Below are positions 47,654-60,400 of a stretch of 64,000 nucleotides of DNA, piece by piece; the first letter of the stretch is position 1, and the number at the start of each line of letters is the position of its first letter. The notes under the pieces are model-generated. The model had not been told where the DNA came from, made no database searches, and was given only the letters and a program-made list of their open reading frames with translations. Made by a program: the position numbers and the translations under genes. Origin of the DNA: Juglans regia (lineage: Eukaryota; Streptophyta; Magnoliopsida; Fagales; Juglandaceae); assembly GCF_001411555.2 (NCBI RefSeq), contig NC_049911.1:36407340-36471339 (forward strand). The letters run 5' to 3'.

Positions 47654-50561
47654 ATGAAGAGCCTCTTCTTTAATGACCTCATCTTCTCGCTCTCTCCTGT
47701 TAAATCCGATAGCCAACGCCTTCGTATCGCCGACATACTCGCAGACGAGGGCGAAGATTCTGATTTAGATTTTGGTATGGATAGGTGGCGGCGCAATGAC
47801 GGGTCCACGAACCTACAGTGTTCTTCACCGCGGCGGGTTGTTGCGCGGTGGCTGGCGGCGCTGAGGCGGATCAAGGAGACTAGGAATATCATGGTGCAGG
47901 GCCAGAAGACGGCGGAGGAGGAGGATGAGCGGCAAGTTAGAAAATTCGCTGGCGGGTCGATGCATGCAAAGCGCTCGATGAATGGTCTGGACGTGGTTGA
48001 TTCCTCGCCTTTGGCTACAGAAAGTGAGGAGTCAGGTGAAAGGATTGAGTTTTTATTTTGTTCTTTTTTTTTAATTATATTAGTTCGGTTTGAGATTTTG
48101 TTGACACTTAACCTGTTGGTTTTCGAGATTTCTACTCAAATCTTTTGTCCGTGGTATTTAACGATTCTAATCAAGTGTTTCTATCCACTTTAAACCAGAT
48201 CGTTAACAGAATAATCCAATACCCCAGAGATGTAATTTAGGATATAAAGGGCGTACATGTTTTTTTATTGTTTAGGTTTGGATAAATAAACAGTTTTATT
48301 TTATTCTCATTTAATATAATAAACAATTCAATTTTTTTAAATTTTTAAATAATAATAATATTAAGAAATAATATTTTAATAATATTTTATTTAACTTTTA
48401 ATTTTTATCTAAAATCATCTCATCTCATTATTCAAACGGATATTAAAAAGCTTTAGTTTATGATCTTAGCTGGAACTGTATAAGTGGTTGATTAAAATAC
48501 TCGGATATCAATGCGTGGAATTGAAAAAAACTGGAAACTGGCCCAAGGAGTATCGCCAGAATTGTATCACCAGAAGGTATGTACATGCATGTTATCCTTC
48601 ATTGGGATGTCATCGTTTCATCTGATACAATCCACTGTATATGGACAGAAACCTATTTTTTAATTAATTGACCTATTGTTGCTGGCATTTTCATAAATCT
48701 AACACATTCATGTCGGCAAGAACAAATTATTTTAGGTTGTATTTATATTTGCACGTCTTTGTAAAGTAGAACTCCTTCCACCTCACGAGCTACCATCAAC
48801 CTCATGATCTACCACATTTTGCACCCATCACAATCTTTCAAAAACTCTCATTAGCATGACACCATAGTCATTATTTCAAGAGAGCTCAATTGAGCCGCAT
48901 TAAAATCCAGACCCTAATCCTCCCACAGAGACTGGAAAGTATATCTTAACCACTTTATCAAATGAAATCTAAACTCCTCCCTCGCATCACCTTACAAAAA
49001 GGTCGTAATTTTCTAAATGATCTGCTATACTTGCAGGAAGCGGGAAGGGGACAAAAAATAAGCAATAAAGCTTGACAAACTAGATAAACAACTACCCTAA
49101 GGTTGCTATCATACGCCTTAATCCCTCTGAGTACCATTAAATAAATCAAACATATGATTTTTCTCTGGTAATACTACCTATTTAATGGCAATAACAATCT
49201 CCATATGACTAAAATGCTTTGGGATGTTATGAAAGGCCCGGTGGACCGTGTCTGATTTTTCTTCCCTTTTCTCTCTCACAGTTATTTTTTTCTATTGCTA
49301 TATGTGATTTAAAGCTTCTAATGTTTCCAGTATATCCAGGGCGTTGCAGAAAAGATGCTTCTTTCAACTTGGGAGTTGGGTGTAGTTTGCTCTATCTCAT
49401 TGCAGCGAGTAAAAATGAACTTACGAAGATGGTGGAGCTTCGAAAGCAAGTGGAAACGCTTCTTCATAATGTCAAAGAAGAATTGAAAAGGAAGGATGCA
49501 GAGTTCAAGGCATTCGAATCAAATTTCACTGTTGCCTATTCCAACAGTGATGTACTAGAAGGTCCAAACTCTAACAGCAGGGTTTCATGGCAGTCGCAAA
49601 CCACATCACATGTTTTACCAATTTCGGAAACAATTTTGATGCATGATCAGCCTTTGAAATGTAATTCACCTCAACAAGAGGAGTACCTAGAAGGGATGGA
49701 CGGACTTGAAGCAGAACTTGAAGCTGAGTTGGAGCGCTTGCAGATCCACTTGGAGAGAGAAAACTCGTTAAAGCATACACAGCAGCAAAAAACAAAGGTG
49801 AGTGGAGATTGTGGAAACCATCATATAAAGTTATAAACAAATTTTAATGTCAATTACAGATGATCATCAACTTCATAGTCTTCCTTTCTTCCTCGTTCTG
49901 CTTGTATTTTGCAAGTGGATTTCTTCGTTCTGCTCTGATATTACAAATAGGCTGCAAATACCCACACTAGAAGTAACACAAATCTGATGTGGGAAAAAGT
50001 TCTTTTGCAACCTTAATTCATCAACTTTGTATATGTTAATGGCCATTTAGAAATGCCATTCGGTTCATACATAATTCAAGACCAATAAGAAAAAAGGGCC
50101 CCTTATTTTTCGGTTAGAAATTTTTGCCGAGGTCCCAACATTGTGGTGCCCCCGCCTTTATTTTTCTTCTGAATAGTCTTTAGTATGGTGTTCTATACCA
50201 ATTTTTTCGATTCATTCTCTGAATATTTGTAAACTAAGAACCGCAGGTGACCGTTAAGGACATTGCATCTGACAGAAGCCCCTGTTTGAGTTTTGGCGAA
50301 GTGATTGACACTCAAAATTCCGGTACCAAAGTGCATTTTGGTGTTCAACCCACTGAACTTGAGAGCAGGTTGCATGAACTACTGGAAGCAAGACAGCAAG
50401 AACGGATAAAAGAACTAGAAGCTGCTCTGGAATGTGCCATGCACAAGCTTCGAGAGAAAGAAACAGAGGTTTCTTGGTGGAAAGGCACTGCAAGATTTAT
50501 TTCCCAGCATGTTCCAGGGCCCTCGAGATTCGGTTCCCAACATGATTCAGAAACCTCTTAG
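47654..50561 (+). CDS. POLAR-like protein, copy B
   Basis: Exons 47654-48035, 49331-49797 and 50247-50561 join to 387 residues with the same intron phases as copy A. The only protein differences are L4, I10 and R93. Exons 2 and 3 translate identically. The gene is complete and lies about 1.7 kb upstream of the chorismate mutase gene on the same strand. Its role would be that of copy A: a polarity scaffold in asymmetrically dividing cells. Whether it is a paralogue or the other allele depends on the assembly question set out in the findings. Confidence 0.85.
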
Positions 50562-51885
50562 GCTCTTAGCTATGGACATATGCATCAAATTGTAAACAAT
50601 AGTTTTTTGAGCGAGATTTTGATCAATCCACCATGCATGTGTAACTGGGCTTGGTGTTTAATGGTGAGTTACCTTTTCTATTTGGTTTTTTGTGTGGGAC
50701 ATAGTTTGCGGATTGTAAATGGGAAAAATAATAGTCCATAGATTCAAGAAATACAACGGTGGGATTCAAGAAATTGAAGATCACTACTTTCTACCTCTTG
50801 GCCATTCTTTTTCTTGAATGATTTGTTTCCTCCACCTTGAAATATCTGGCGTCCCACCCCGAATCCAAAATTTACTACATATTGTTGTCGGAATTTGTGT
50901 TCTGATCACGACCCCATTAGGTATGTAGTATGTGTAACTTTTTAAAATCATCTTACATTAATCCTCTGTTGGTCAGTTCAGATGAGAATTATAATTTCGG
51001 GCCGAAGTTGAGTATGGAGAACGACTCTACTAGTTTTTCCCGACGTTATGTTTGGATAGTGAGATAATATCAGATGATATGTGAATAGTAATAAAAAAAT
51101 AATGATAAAATATTAAATATCAAACATAGCTTAATTGGAGGTAGCGAGGAATGGGAAAGAAAATTAATATATTTTTGGTTCCTATCTGTTTTTCACGGTT
51201 ACCATGTTTGTTTGTTTATTTTTTCCTCCTTGTGGTTGGAACTACAGCAAAGAGTCACGAGAGTGAAGAATAAGGTCCGGTTTCACATATGGTGGTTTGG
51301 ATCCTTTTATTTCATCTCAACATTTGAATTAATAAATATAAATATTTTTTAATTTTTAATTTAATTTTTTATCTAATTATTACAATTTTTTAAAGTTTCT
51401 AAATAAAATATAAAATATAATTTAAATATTTCAAATTCTAAAATAAAATTAATATTTTAACTTTATAATATTTTTATTCAATTATTTTTTTCTCATTTCT
51501 TAAAATCTTATAAAATATTTTAACTCAAATTATTTCACAACTATTTAAATTATCTCATAATTATTTACAAATTCTTTTATCACATTTTATCTCCTCTGAA
51601 ATGAAATGATATCAAAGAAAAGTAAGGATAGTGCAAGAAACAATGAAATTTTTTAATCTAAATACTTTCTATAATTACGAGAGATAAACAATTGAGTGGA
51701 AATCACGAAGCAATTTATGAAGAAAGTAAAAATCCTTTGTCTCTATGAAAAGTCAACAAAGTTTTGAGGGTATCTTTGCAGGAAATTTAGAATAAGAAGG
51801 ATTTTGTTGGGCCCGTAAACCTGAAAAAAACATTTGCAGACGGCCGCCGGACCAAACCCATAAAAGGATTTAATATATATAGATT

Positions 51886-51908
51886 TATATATATAAATAT
51901 ATAAAAAG
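51886..51908 (+). promoter_or_regulatory. TATA-box region of chorismate mutase
   Basis: The TA-rich tatatataaatatataaaaag block followed by gcgctccattcc fits a plant TATA box and start region about 315 bp before the ATG. It lies about 30-50 bp downstream of the point where copy A carries an LTR. Confidence 0.45.
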
Positions 51909-52223
51909 CGCTCCATTCCGCCCTCCGGCATCAATTCCTCATTTGCCTGGCTCTCCCTCTTCCACGGGCAGGTCATAGTAGCGCAGTTTAAATTCAAGGT
52001 ATTTTATTCCTCTAATTGACTTTTTCTTTCTGTCCGACAACTAACAACAAGATGATTGACCTGGCAATTGACCTCTAAATATAGAAACGCGATTGATGTG
52101 GTTCTTATTTTTTCCCGCAATGTCAGAAATTTCGCTTAGTATCCGCTTTTGCATTTTCTTCCTTCCTTTTCTTCTTCATTGTCAGTCTCTGACAAAAAAG
52201 AGAGAGGAAAAATCCGTGTTAAA

Positions 52224-54276
52224 ATGTCGTCGATATTACTGATTTTTTTTCTGGTATCTCATGGTATTGTTAGACAAAATCATATGGCAATGGCTCTCAA
52301 CGATTCTGTTTCGGCGAATGCACTGACGCTTGATTCGGTAAGAGATTCTTTGGTCAGACAAGAAGACACTATCATCTTCGCTCTGATTGAGCGGACCCGG
52401 TTCCCCATCAATTCTCCGGCCTACAATCATTCTTACGCTAAGTTTCCTGGGTATTCTGGTTCCTTGGTTCAGTTTGTTGTTAGGGAAACCGAGGCCCTCC
52501 TAGCAAAGGTATGTGTCATTCCTCTAACAGAAAAAAATAAATGAGAAATTCTATTTGAAGTATCCAAATATGTGCAACCCTTATTAAATGAGAAAAAATA
52601 TCATTTCAGAATGGATAGTTTTATAATTTTTAAAAAAATTAAAGATAAAATTGCCTAGACTTGTATTGTAACTAACATTGCTCATAAAAAATAAAATAAA
52701 ATTGTAACGCTGAACATTACCATAGTGTCAGACCAGACAGCCTACTGGCAATTTTGGGCTTCTGTATTCTTTGCTTTTGGGTCGGACGTCCTTAAGTTTT
52801 ACATAGTTGATAGTTCGATTGGCTAAAAGCCCAAAACGTTCGCAAAAATTATCAACTTCTGTCAAATCTACAGTTGGGCAGTCGTAATTTGAAACTACGA
52901 ACGTTATAATGGTAAATAGGACCCTGTACTCCCACCTTTACCCTGTTAAACGTACCTGGTACAGGATCTGAAAATCTTAGCCCTCAACTGTATTGCTTTG
53001 TTGTACATAATTCTTTATATATAGTCTTTATTGTGCATAGTTGTAGTATGACCTCGAATATTACAGGCTGGTAAATTTACAAACCCTGAAGAACATCCTT
53101 TTTTCCCTACTGACTTACCGCCATCCGAAGCGCCACCTTACAACTATACAAAGGTAATGATATGCCCCCAAAACTCTGGTTTTGCTTTTTAATTTTGTAA
53201 AGGTCGATTATTTTTGGATCTAATTCCAACTATAGGTTTTGCACCCAGCAGCTGCTTCCATTAACATAAATAAGTCCATATGGAAAATGTATTTCGATGA
53301 ATTGCTTGCGTTGTTTGCTACCCCTGGTGATGATGGCAATTATGCATCAACTGCTGCAAGCGACCTCGTGTGCTTACAGGTAAAGGTGCCGTGAACCTTT
53401 TCTTTGTGTTTTACAGTGCCGTTTTTAAAGTAACCATCTCACTTCTCCCGAGTCCTGAGGATCAATTTGACGCCCCTTCTAGTACAAAGTTGACATTTTT
53501 CCCTTTAAATTTTATACGAGAAGACGAGTTGCTGCTCAAGTATCCCTTTTTGTCCAAAGTTAACTTTCTTCTTTTTTAAAATCTTAGTTGAGGTGGTAAG
53601 TTGAGGTTTTGAGAGCTCTGGATAGGGTGTCTTGATCATTGATTGATGTAACTCGCATTTTAACAAGGAATGGTATGATTATTACCTGTAGGCGCTCTCC
53701 AGAAGAATTCATTATGGAAAGTTTGTAGCTGAGGTGAAATTCAGAGAATCCCCTCGAGAATATGAGCCAGCAATTCGCTCTCAGGTACTACGGGTGCATC
53801 ATTAAGCACCATAGTAGATAAAGCCTTGGTAGTTTATTTGCTCTGTTGTGATCTCAATGTGCATTAGCTATCTATTAAATTCATTGTTGCCATATTATGC
53901 TAGATTATCATTACTTATGATGCCAATGAGAGGCATTTTATAAGAATATATTAACTTTAATTTGTGTAGGCGCCAACTCCTGAAGAGAGAGAAGAAAATA
54001 AAATCATGTATTTCATATGGATAATGTGTTTGGTTCTTTCAGGACAGAGATGCTTTGATGAAACTGCTGACAGTTGAGAGTGTGGAGGAGATGGTAAAAA
54101 AGAGAGTTGCCAAGAAGGCTATGGTGTTTGGACAAGAAGTTACATTGGACAATAACAACGCAAAAAAGGGGAAGTACAAGGTTGATCCGTCTGTTGTTTC
54201 TCGCCTTTATGCGGAGTGGGTAATGCCACTCACCAAGCTTGTCCAAGTTGAGTATCTCCTGCGCCGCCTTGATTGA
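52224..54276 (+). CDS. Chorismate mutase with N-terminal signal-like leader
   Basis: Exons 52224-52508, 53067-53153, 53236-53379, 53692-53784 and 54043-54276 join to 280 residues. The sequence follows plant chorismate mutase: LDSVRDSLVRQEDTIIFALI, the GSLVQFVVRETE helix, HPFFP, the VLHPAAASININ loop, ALSRRIHYGKFVAEVKFRES and the end QVEYLLRRLD. The enzyme (EC 5.4.99.5) converts chorismate to prephenate, the branch to Phe and Tyr. The first about 24 residues contain the hydrophobic run ILLIFFLVSHGIV, which looks like a secretory signal peptide; the Ser/Thr-rich plastid leader of CM1/CM3 types is absent, and cytosolic CM2 types begin near the ALTLDS equivalent. A 25-codon in-frame extension before the ATG has no ATG. 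AATAAA at 54,360 is a likely poly-A signal. Confidence 0.92.
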
Positions 54277-56290
54277 AGCCTATTTCCCATGTATCATTTT
54301 CTGCTATTTCAAGGCCGACTTCATTCCATAAACTAGCGAATTAATCTACATTTATATTTAATAAAATCTATTCAATGAGTAGACTTACAGATGTATGATA
54401 GTTGCATTGTGAAAAATAATGAGTTTTGCTGGGTCTTACAACCACAAAAATTGTTATTATGAAAGAAAAAAGAAATACCGATGTTAAGTTTTGCTACTTA
54501 TCATTCTACACATTATATTTATATTTATTTATTTATTTTGGTTTTATTCTTGCTAAATTATTTAAATTTTTTTACTTATCATCCAAACAATACACATTTG
54601 GTAAGAAAAAAAAATTAAAAATTAAAAAATTATATATAATTTCTGGTGTAGAAATTATGAGTATAATTTTTCATAATATTCTCCTCCTCTCGATTTGCAT
54701 AGCGTCCACAATTCCTAACTATTGTGATGGACATTTTGACCAAAATTGGGAGTGGACCAAATCTCCGATATTTAATTTTTCTTTGATGTTGATAATGCAT
54801 GGGATTGTCTTTGCAGTTGGAAGATAGTCAACTTTTAATTAAGGAGCGTAAGAGATGCGGTACTCGCATTCTAGAAGAAAATATCATATTATTAAAGTTG
54901 TTTGTATTCATTTTTTGAGTAATGCTATATATAATAAAAAATTTATTCATCATCTTAATTTTTATCATCCTTCTATTATCTCATGATGTGGCATTAGATG
55001 ATAGGTTTATAAGTAAAATATAATAAATAATCTTCAATTATTTAATGACACATCATAAGATGATGAGATAATGATAAAAATTGAGACGATGAGTAGCATT
55101 ACTCTTTTTACAATTAGTGTGATATTTTGTAATAGAATAAGAGTATTACGTATTAATATTCCTATTCAAAAGCTTTCCAGCTTAGTAATTATTATTATTA
55201 TTACAAACATGATTTGAAAAGTTGTAATGTCTGGATTATAGATGATGTACTAAAATCTTTTACCTTGCAGACATTTAAGATCATTAACACTCCTTGATTT
55301 GCGCATTTAAGATAGAAAAAATGGAGGTGGAATAGGTGTCAAATTGTATATTTTTATAAACATAATATTATTTTATAAAAATACTAAAAATATAGTTATA
55401 TCAAAGGTTGTGAAGAAATTTGTATATATTTCATTACTTTTATCTAATTGGATAAAAAAAAAAAAAAAACTAAAAAGGGTATAAATTATATGTTATATGT
55501 TAGCAGCAGCTTGATATTCGTGACCCTATAGTTGAAATTGATTTGTTGTTAGTAATAAATTGTATCCAACGAGTAAAACAATCATCATGATAGTTCTATG
55601 AGCTTTGGTACGATATTCTCATTTCTCATTTCGTCACCGGTCAATAATGTAGCAGGTGAGTTTGCAAATCCAGCCATTGTTTGATCTAACTAATCTTTTT
55701 TCTTCGATTCTTCAATTTGTATAAATGAAAATTCGGTTCAAAATTTCCTAATTTGTATAAAAAAACACATAATTTTGAGAGTTTTGTATTCTTTTAAATT
55801 TTTCCTTTTAGGTAAAAACTATTTCTTTATAAAAGGAGGGATATTGATAAAACCTGCATACCGTATATTTAAAAAAAAAAAATTATATTTATAAGTGGGT
55901 ATGAAAAATATAATCTTTATATTATTAATATGATAAGATTTAATTAATAAAAAATTTAAAATGATCTTGTAAATTAAATAGAATTTCTCAAAAAAAAAAA
56001 AGAAACAGAAAAGAAAAGAAAAGAAAGCTGACTCAAAAAATTAATTCTCCGAGGCGAAAGAGTGAATTTCCTATGCTACTCACACAGTGTCTGCTTAATT
56101 CCCATGTTTTAAGAGGAAAAGATGGTGAGCAGCGTGGACACATTCGACTTACGAAGGACATATTTCATATTTGTTATTGTGATTAAATAGGAGGAGGGGG
56201 CATCAGTTCGGATTTCGGGGTTTTTGTTCTAAATTTTTTCATCACTGTCCTCCACTCTTCTCCGTGGAAGTGAAAGACGGACGGAGAGTT
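54277..56290. other. Intergenic spacer, CM to NRPD2
   Basis: AT-rich with one clear MITE (54,917-55,104). A 133-codon ORF at 54,426-54,827 is made of AT-rich hydrophobic and Lys-rich low-complexity stretches and overlaps the chorismate mutase 3' flank; I do not accept it as a gene. Purine-rich runs occur at 55,990-56,030. Confidence 0.5.
54917..55104. mobile_element. MITE with GAGTAATGCT ends
   Basis: Ends gagtaatgct and agcattactc are perfect 10-bp inverted repeats around 188 bp. The inner arms (attcatcatcttaatttttatcat and atgataaaaattgagacgatgag) also pair, making a long foldback. Related ends occur at 8,517. Confidence 0.75.
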
Positions 56291-56447
56291 CAGAGTATTT
56301 GCGTCATTGCGTGGTTAAAAAAACCCTAGAAATCACACGCACACGAACGCATTGTGTGGCAGGGAGTGTAAAAAACAAAACCCCTCGAATCCCTGATTTC
56401 TGGCTGGGGTTTTTCCAAACTCTTGCAGGGAACGTTTCTAATGTGAG

Positions 56448-56449
<2 letters not shown>

Positions 56450-56479
<30 letters not shown>
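56450..56479. repeat. (CT)n at start of 5'-UTR intron of NRPD2
   Basis: About 15 CT units follow directly after a probable splice donor (aatg|gtgagtat-like sequence at about 56,441). The paired acceptor is ttcttcacag before 57,487, so a UTR intron of about 1 kb is likely. Confidence 0.7.
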
Positions 56480-56481
<2 letters not shown>

Positions 56482-57216
56482 CATTTATATTTTTTCTTTT
56501 ACTGTTGCAAACCAAGATCGTTTTCATTTTTTTTAATGATTACGTTGGAGTTTCGGGCAACAAAAGAAAAAAAAAATGGGGTACTTTTGATTCGGTTTGG
56601 CTCATGAAGAATCTTGTTGAATGCGACTGGTGGATGCACGAGAAAATAGTGCATGTAAATTGATTGATTTAGGAAAGCTTTGATTTTTTTTTAAAAGAAA
56701 AGAAAAGAAGAGATTATACCAGCTATCATGTGTAAGAGCTGAGGAAGATTCAAATCCCTGTATATGTATACAATGCATTTTGTTTTGGGAAGGCAAAAGA
56801 TTTAACTGAGGAAAGAACTGGTTTTTATATGTGGTTTTATTTCGTTTTGCTTATTTTTTTGTTTCTTGATTCTAGAGCCTTCGCTAATATGGGATATTTC
56901 AGAATATTTGTAGTTTGAAGGTCTAGTTGTGATTGAAGCATCTAATGCAAGCATAAGTTCGTATACCTCATTACATTTTAGAGGTCTACTTGTACCTAAA
57001 AAAGTCAGAAACTCCTGCTAATTCACATAAGGATTAGGATATTAAACTACCGATAAAAAGGATTAAGATATTAAATTAATGCGAGCTTCAGATGTCACTT
57101 TTTAAAATGTCTTTATTCTTTTGGTTTATGACGTGTCTCTTAGGAAGATTTATTTATCCATGCATTGTATGTGTGGTTTTTCATATTTTGTTTTGGAAAA
57201 AAAAAGAGATGATTTA

Positions 57217-57360
57217 GCTATAGATTTTAATGGCCTTAACATGATTTTCTTGTTCTCACTTCTGCGACCTAGATAGGTTTTTGTCTCTTGTATAACATCT
57301 TGTGTACTTGGGCTTTGCCTATTCTTATCAATAATATCGTTTACTTATAAAAAAAAAAAA
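57217..57360 (+). mobile_element. 5'-truncated LINE 3' end with target duplication
   Basis: The sequence gtgtacttgggctttgcctat, common to LINE 3' ends in this window, is followed by a poly-A run (57,349-57,360). agatgattta flanks both sides (57,207-57,216 and 57,361-57,370), a clear 10-bp target duplication. The insert of about 144 bp lies in the 5'-UTR intron of NRPD2. Confidence 0.7.
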
Positions 57361-57492
57361 AGATGATTTAATTCTGCTACTGAACGGACCCAACAAGTGT
57401 CTCCCCTGCTAAATGGATAATTTAGGTTTTTATATGGTTGCTTTGACAGTTTTTTTATTGATCTTTTGCCCTTGTTTTCTTCACAGATTTAG

Positions 57493-60400
57493 ATGCCAAT
57501 GGAGGAGTCATCTGATGCCAAGGAAGATATTGCTATTAGTAAGGGTGATAATCTTTCAAATGGGTTTGTTACGGATGAAGATGATGAGGAATTTATTGAA
57601 TCATATAGCATACATGATCTGGACCAAGAGTTTTTGAAAAGATTTTGTAAGAAGGCAGCCATGTCATTCTTTAACGAGTATGGTCTCATTAGTCACCAAA
57701 TTAACTCATACAATGACTTCATTGAGAATGGTCTCCAGAAGGTATTTGATTCTTTTGGTGAGATTATTGTTGAGCCTGGATTTGACCCTTCAAAGAAGGG
57801 AGAGAGTGAGTGGCGATATGCTTCAGTTAGATTTGGGAAGGTCAGCCTTGACCAACCAAGCTTCTGGGGTGGTGAGAAGGACAACGATATGTTTCCTAGG
57901 CATGCCCGGCTTCAGAACATGACGTACTCATCAAAGATGAAAGTGAAAATTCATGTTCAGGTGAACAAAATCCATTTTATTCTGACAATAGCTTGGCACT
58001 TGGATTGTTGATGATGCTACTGTTCTGCTTATCATAGATGAGATTCTGTATCATGATTCCTTTATTAGCTAAACAATTCCTGATTTAACATTTGTACTTT
58101 TGTAGTAGAGTATGCTGGAGTTGTTATATTATTTTAGTAAGTACAATTTGTTACACAATATCTGTAACTTTTGTGACATTGGGGATACTTGCTTTTCAGA
58201 AAGTTGAACTAACCTGTGCAAAGCTGTTCTGTTGATTGTCCCACGAACACAATCTTACGCGCCCACACACATGCACATCCTCATTTTTCATTATGTTCCT
58301 TCTCGGTATGTGTTAATTTATTTGAAGGATTTTTCCCTTATTAAGTGCAAATAAGTTGCTATTTATCGGTTTTTTGTGTGTGCGCTTTATATCCTATTTC
58401 TGACTAGTATGATGCAATTAGAGCCTGCTTTTGTTATGTGGCTCTTTAACTTTAGGAAAGGATCTTACAGCTAAAGTCTACTGCCCAGTATCGCTGTTGA
58501 CAAATTTCTTTGTATATTATACGTGTGCATCATCTTGTTGTGTAGTTTATCTGCTGAGAAGAAAATTGCAGAATTTTTATCTGACTGTGCTGCACTCATA
58601 TAATTTATCAGGTATATACTCAAAAACTTGTCAGAAGTGACAAGTTTAAAACTGGAAAAGATCAATATATCGACCGAGATGTCATAACTGAAGATAACAG
58701 GGATATCACAATAGGGAGGATCCCTGTGATGGTGAAGTCCGATATCTGCCGAATGAAAGGAGCAGAGAAAAGAGACTGTGAGTTTGATAATGGAGGTTAT
58801 TTTTTGATCAAGGGTGCAGAGAAGGTGAGTTTGAATAATATTTTCTTTGGGTTTCTGTCCTGTATAGGGTTTGTATCCATGGTTGCAGCTCAACTTGATT
58901 TCCTCCTCACTCTTAACTTGCTCCTCTTTAAACTATATTTTTACTATGAAACACTGATATAGATAAGAAACAATATGGAAATGTTTTTATGTCAATTTTT
59001 GAAGGTATGTGGCAAGGATATGCTCATTAATTAGTATATAAAAATACTATAAAAATATAATGATTTTTTTAAGATACATAATAAACACATTGCACGGTGG
59101 GAGTAAGATGTTTTACATGTTGAATCAATTTTCCAGGATCTCCTGTCTAAGTGAATAATATCTTGTCTAATAAATGTTTCATACTTTGTTTTGAGGATAA
59201 GGAACGCTCTCCGGACAGTTTTAGGGACTTCTTCTTTCATACTTTGTTGCTTTAGGCCTCTTCTATTGTATGGGATGGAGTGAGTCTTAATGTTTTGTAC
59301 GCTACTATCAGTAGCACGTAGTTTGTAATTAGGCTCTTTCTTGTATACTTCCTGTGTACTCGGGCTTTGCCTATTTACGTGGATCAATAAAACTTCTTTT
59401 TACCTATAAAAAAAATGTTAGCAAATTTTCCAAGCTCGTAGATTTTTGTTTTTTTTTTTAATAAGTAAATAACTAGCTTTATTGAATAGAATGAAACTAG
59501 GCAATGCCCAAGTACACATGAAGTATACAAAGTGAGACACCTAATTACATTCTAGTGAGCTGAAAAGAAGATAGAAACTCATGGACATTCCCACACTTCA
59601 ATACAATAGCAGAAAACCACTGTAAAAGAGAGAATATAAAAAAATTCCAAATGTCCCCCACTGCACGCTCCTTGTTGTTAAAGCACCTATCATTCCTTTC
59701 TGACCATAGACATCACATTAAGCACAAACCATGCTGCTGCCAATTGTGCACAGGTATGCCTTCTGTTCCAGCACGCTAGTAATTCCACCACACTCTTAGG
59801 CATTACCCAACTCAGTCTGGCTCTATCAAGGATACCGGCCCATAATTCCCCTGCCACCTCAAAATGTAAAAGCAAGTGATCTATCGATTCTCCATTCCTT
59901 TTGCACATGTAGCACCACTCCATGACCACCATACCCCGCTTCCTTAAATTATCAACTGTCAAAATCTTTCCAAGCGCAGCTGTCCAAGTAAAAAACGCAA
60001 CTTTAGAGCTTGGAAATCAATGCCGTGGATTTTGGGGGCGTTCATACTTTTTCTTTGAAAGTGGCAGATTTTATTCTATATTTCCAGTACCTTTCAGTTT
60101 ATTCACTAATGGCTTGTTGCTTCTTTAACTTTTTTTTTTTTTTTTTTCCTGCAAGAAACGTATAGAAAAAGCAAAGAAAAAGGTTTTCTATGCCTTTTTC
60201 AGCAGCCTATACTCTATTGTTTTCATGAGGACCGTTTGGTCATGGATTTTTAAGGTTTCGGTCTATTGGCAGTTTTTCATTCCAGAGGTGGTTGAACCCT
60301 TTAACCACGTCCCTGTTGTTCATCCTTGTGAATCGGATAGACTTTCCCCCCCTTCCCCACCAAAAAAATGTGAACAATACAAAAAGTGTGAATCCAATAG

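Larger units (their letters stand above)
40966..51857 (+). repeat. Duplicated segment, copy B
   Basis: This is the counterpart of 29,459-40,287. It starts directly after the N run and ends at accaaac, after which the sequences diverge. It contains an H4 pseudogene, a cp31 fragment, MITEs and a POLAR-like gene in the same order. Relative to copy A it has small indels (for example a 4-base deletion in H4 and an extra attattattttgatt-like insert near 45,190). Confidence 0.95.

Noticed and set aside
29459..51857. Recent tandem duplication creating two functional POLAR-like genes
   Set aside because: Considered first, but the 100-N gap, the LTR empty-site match and the contig start inside the repeat favour haplotype duplication; it is kept open in the findings.
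54426..54827. 133-codon ORF downstream of chorismate mutase
   Set aside because: It consists of AT-driven hydrophobic and Lys-rich stretches, has no family resemblance and no splice or promoter context; it is expected by chance in AT-rich DNA.
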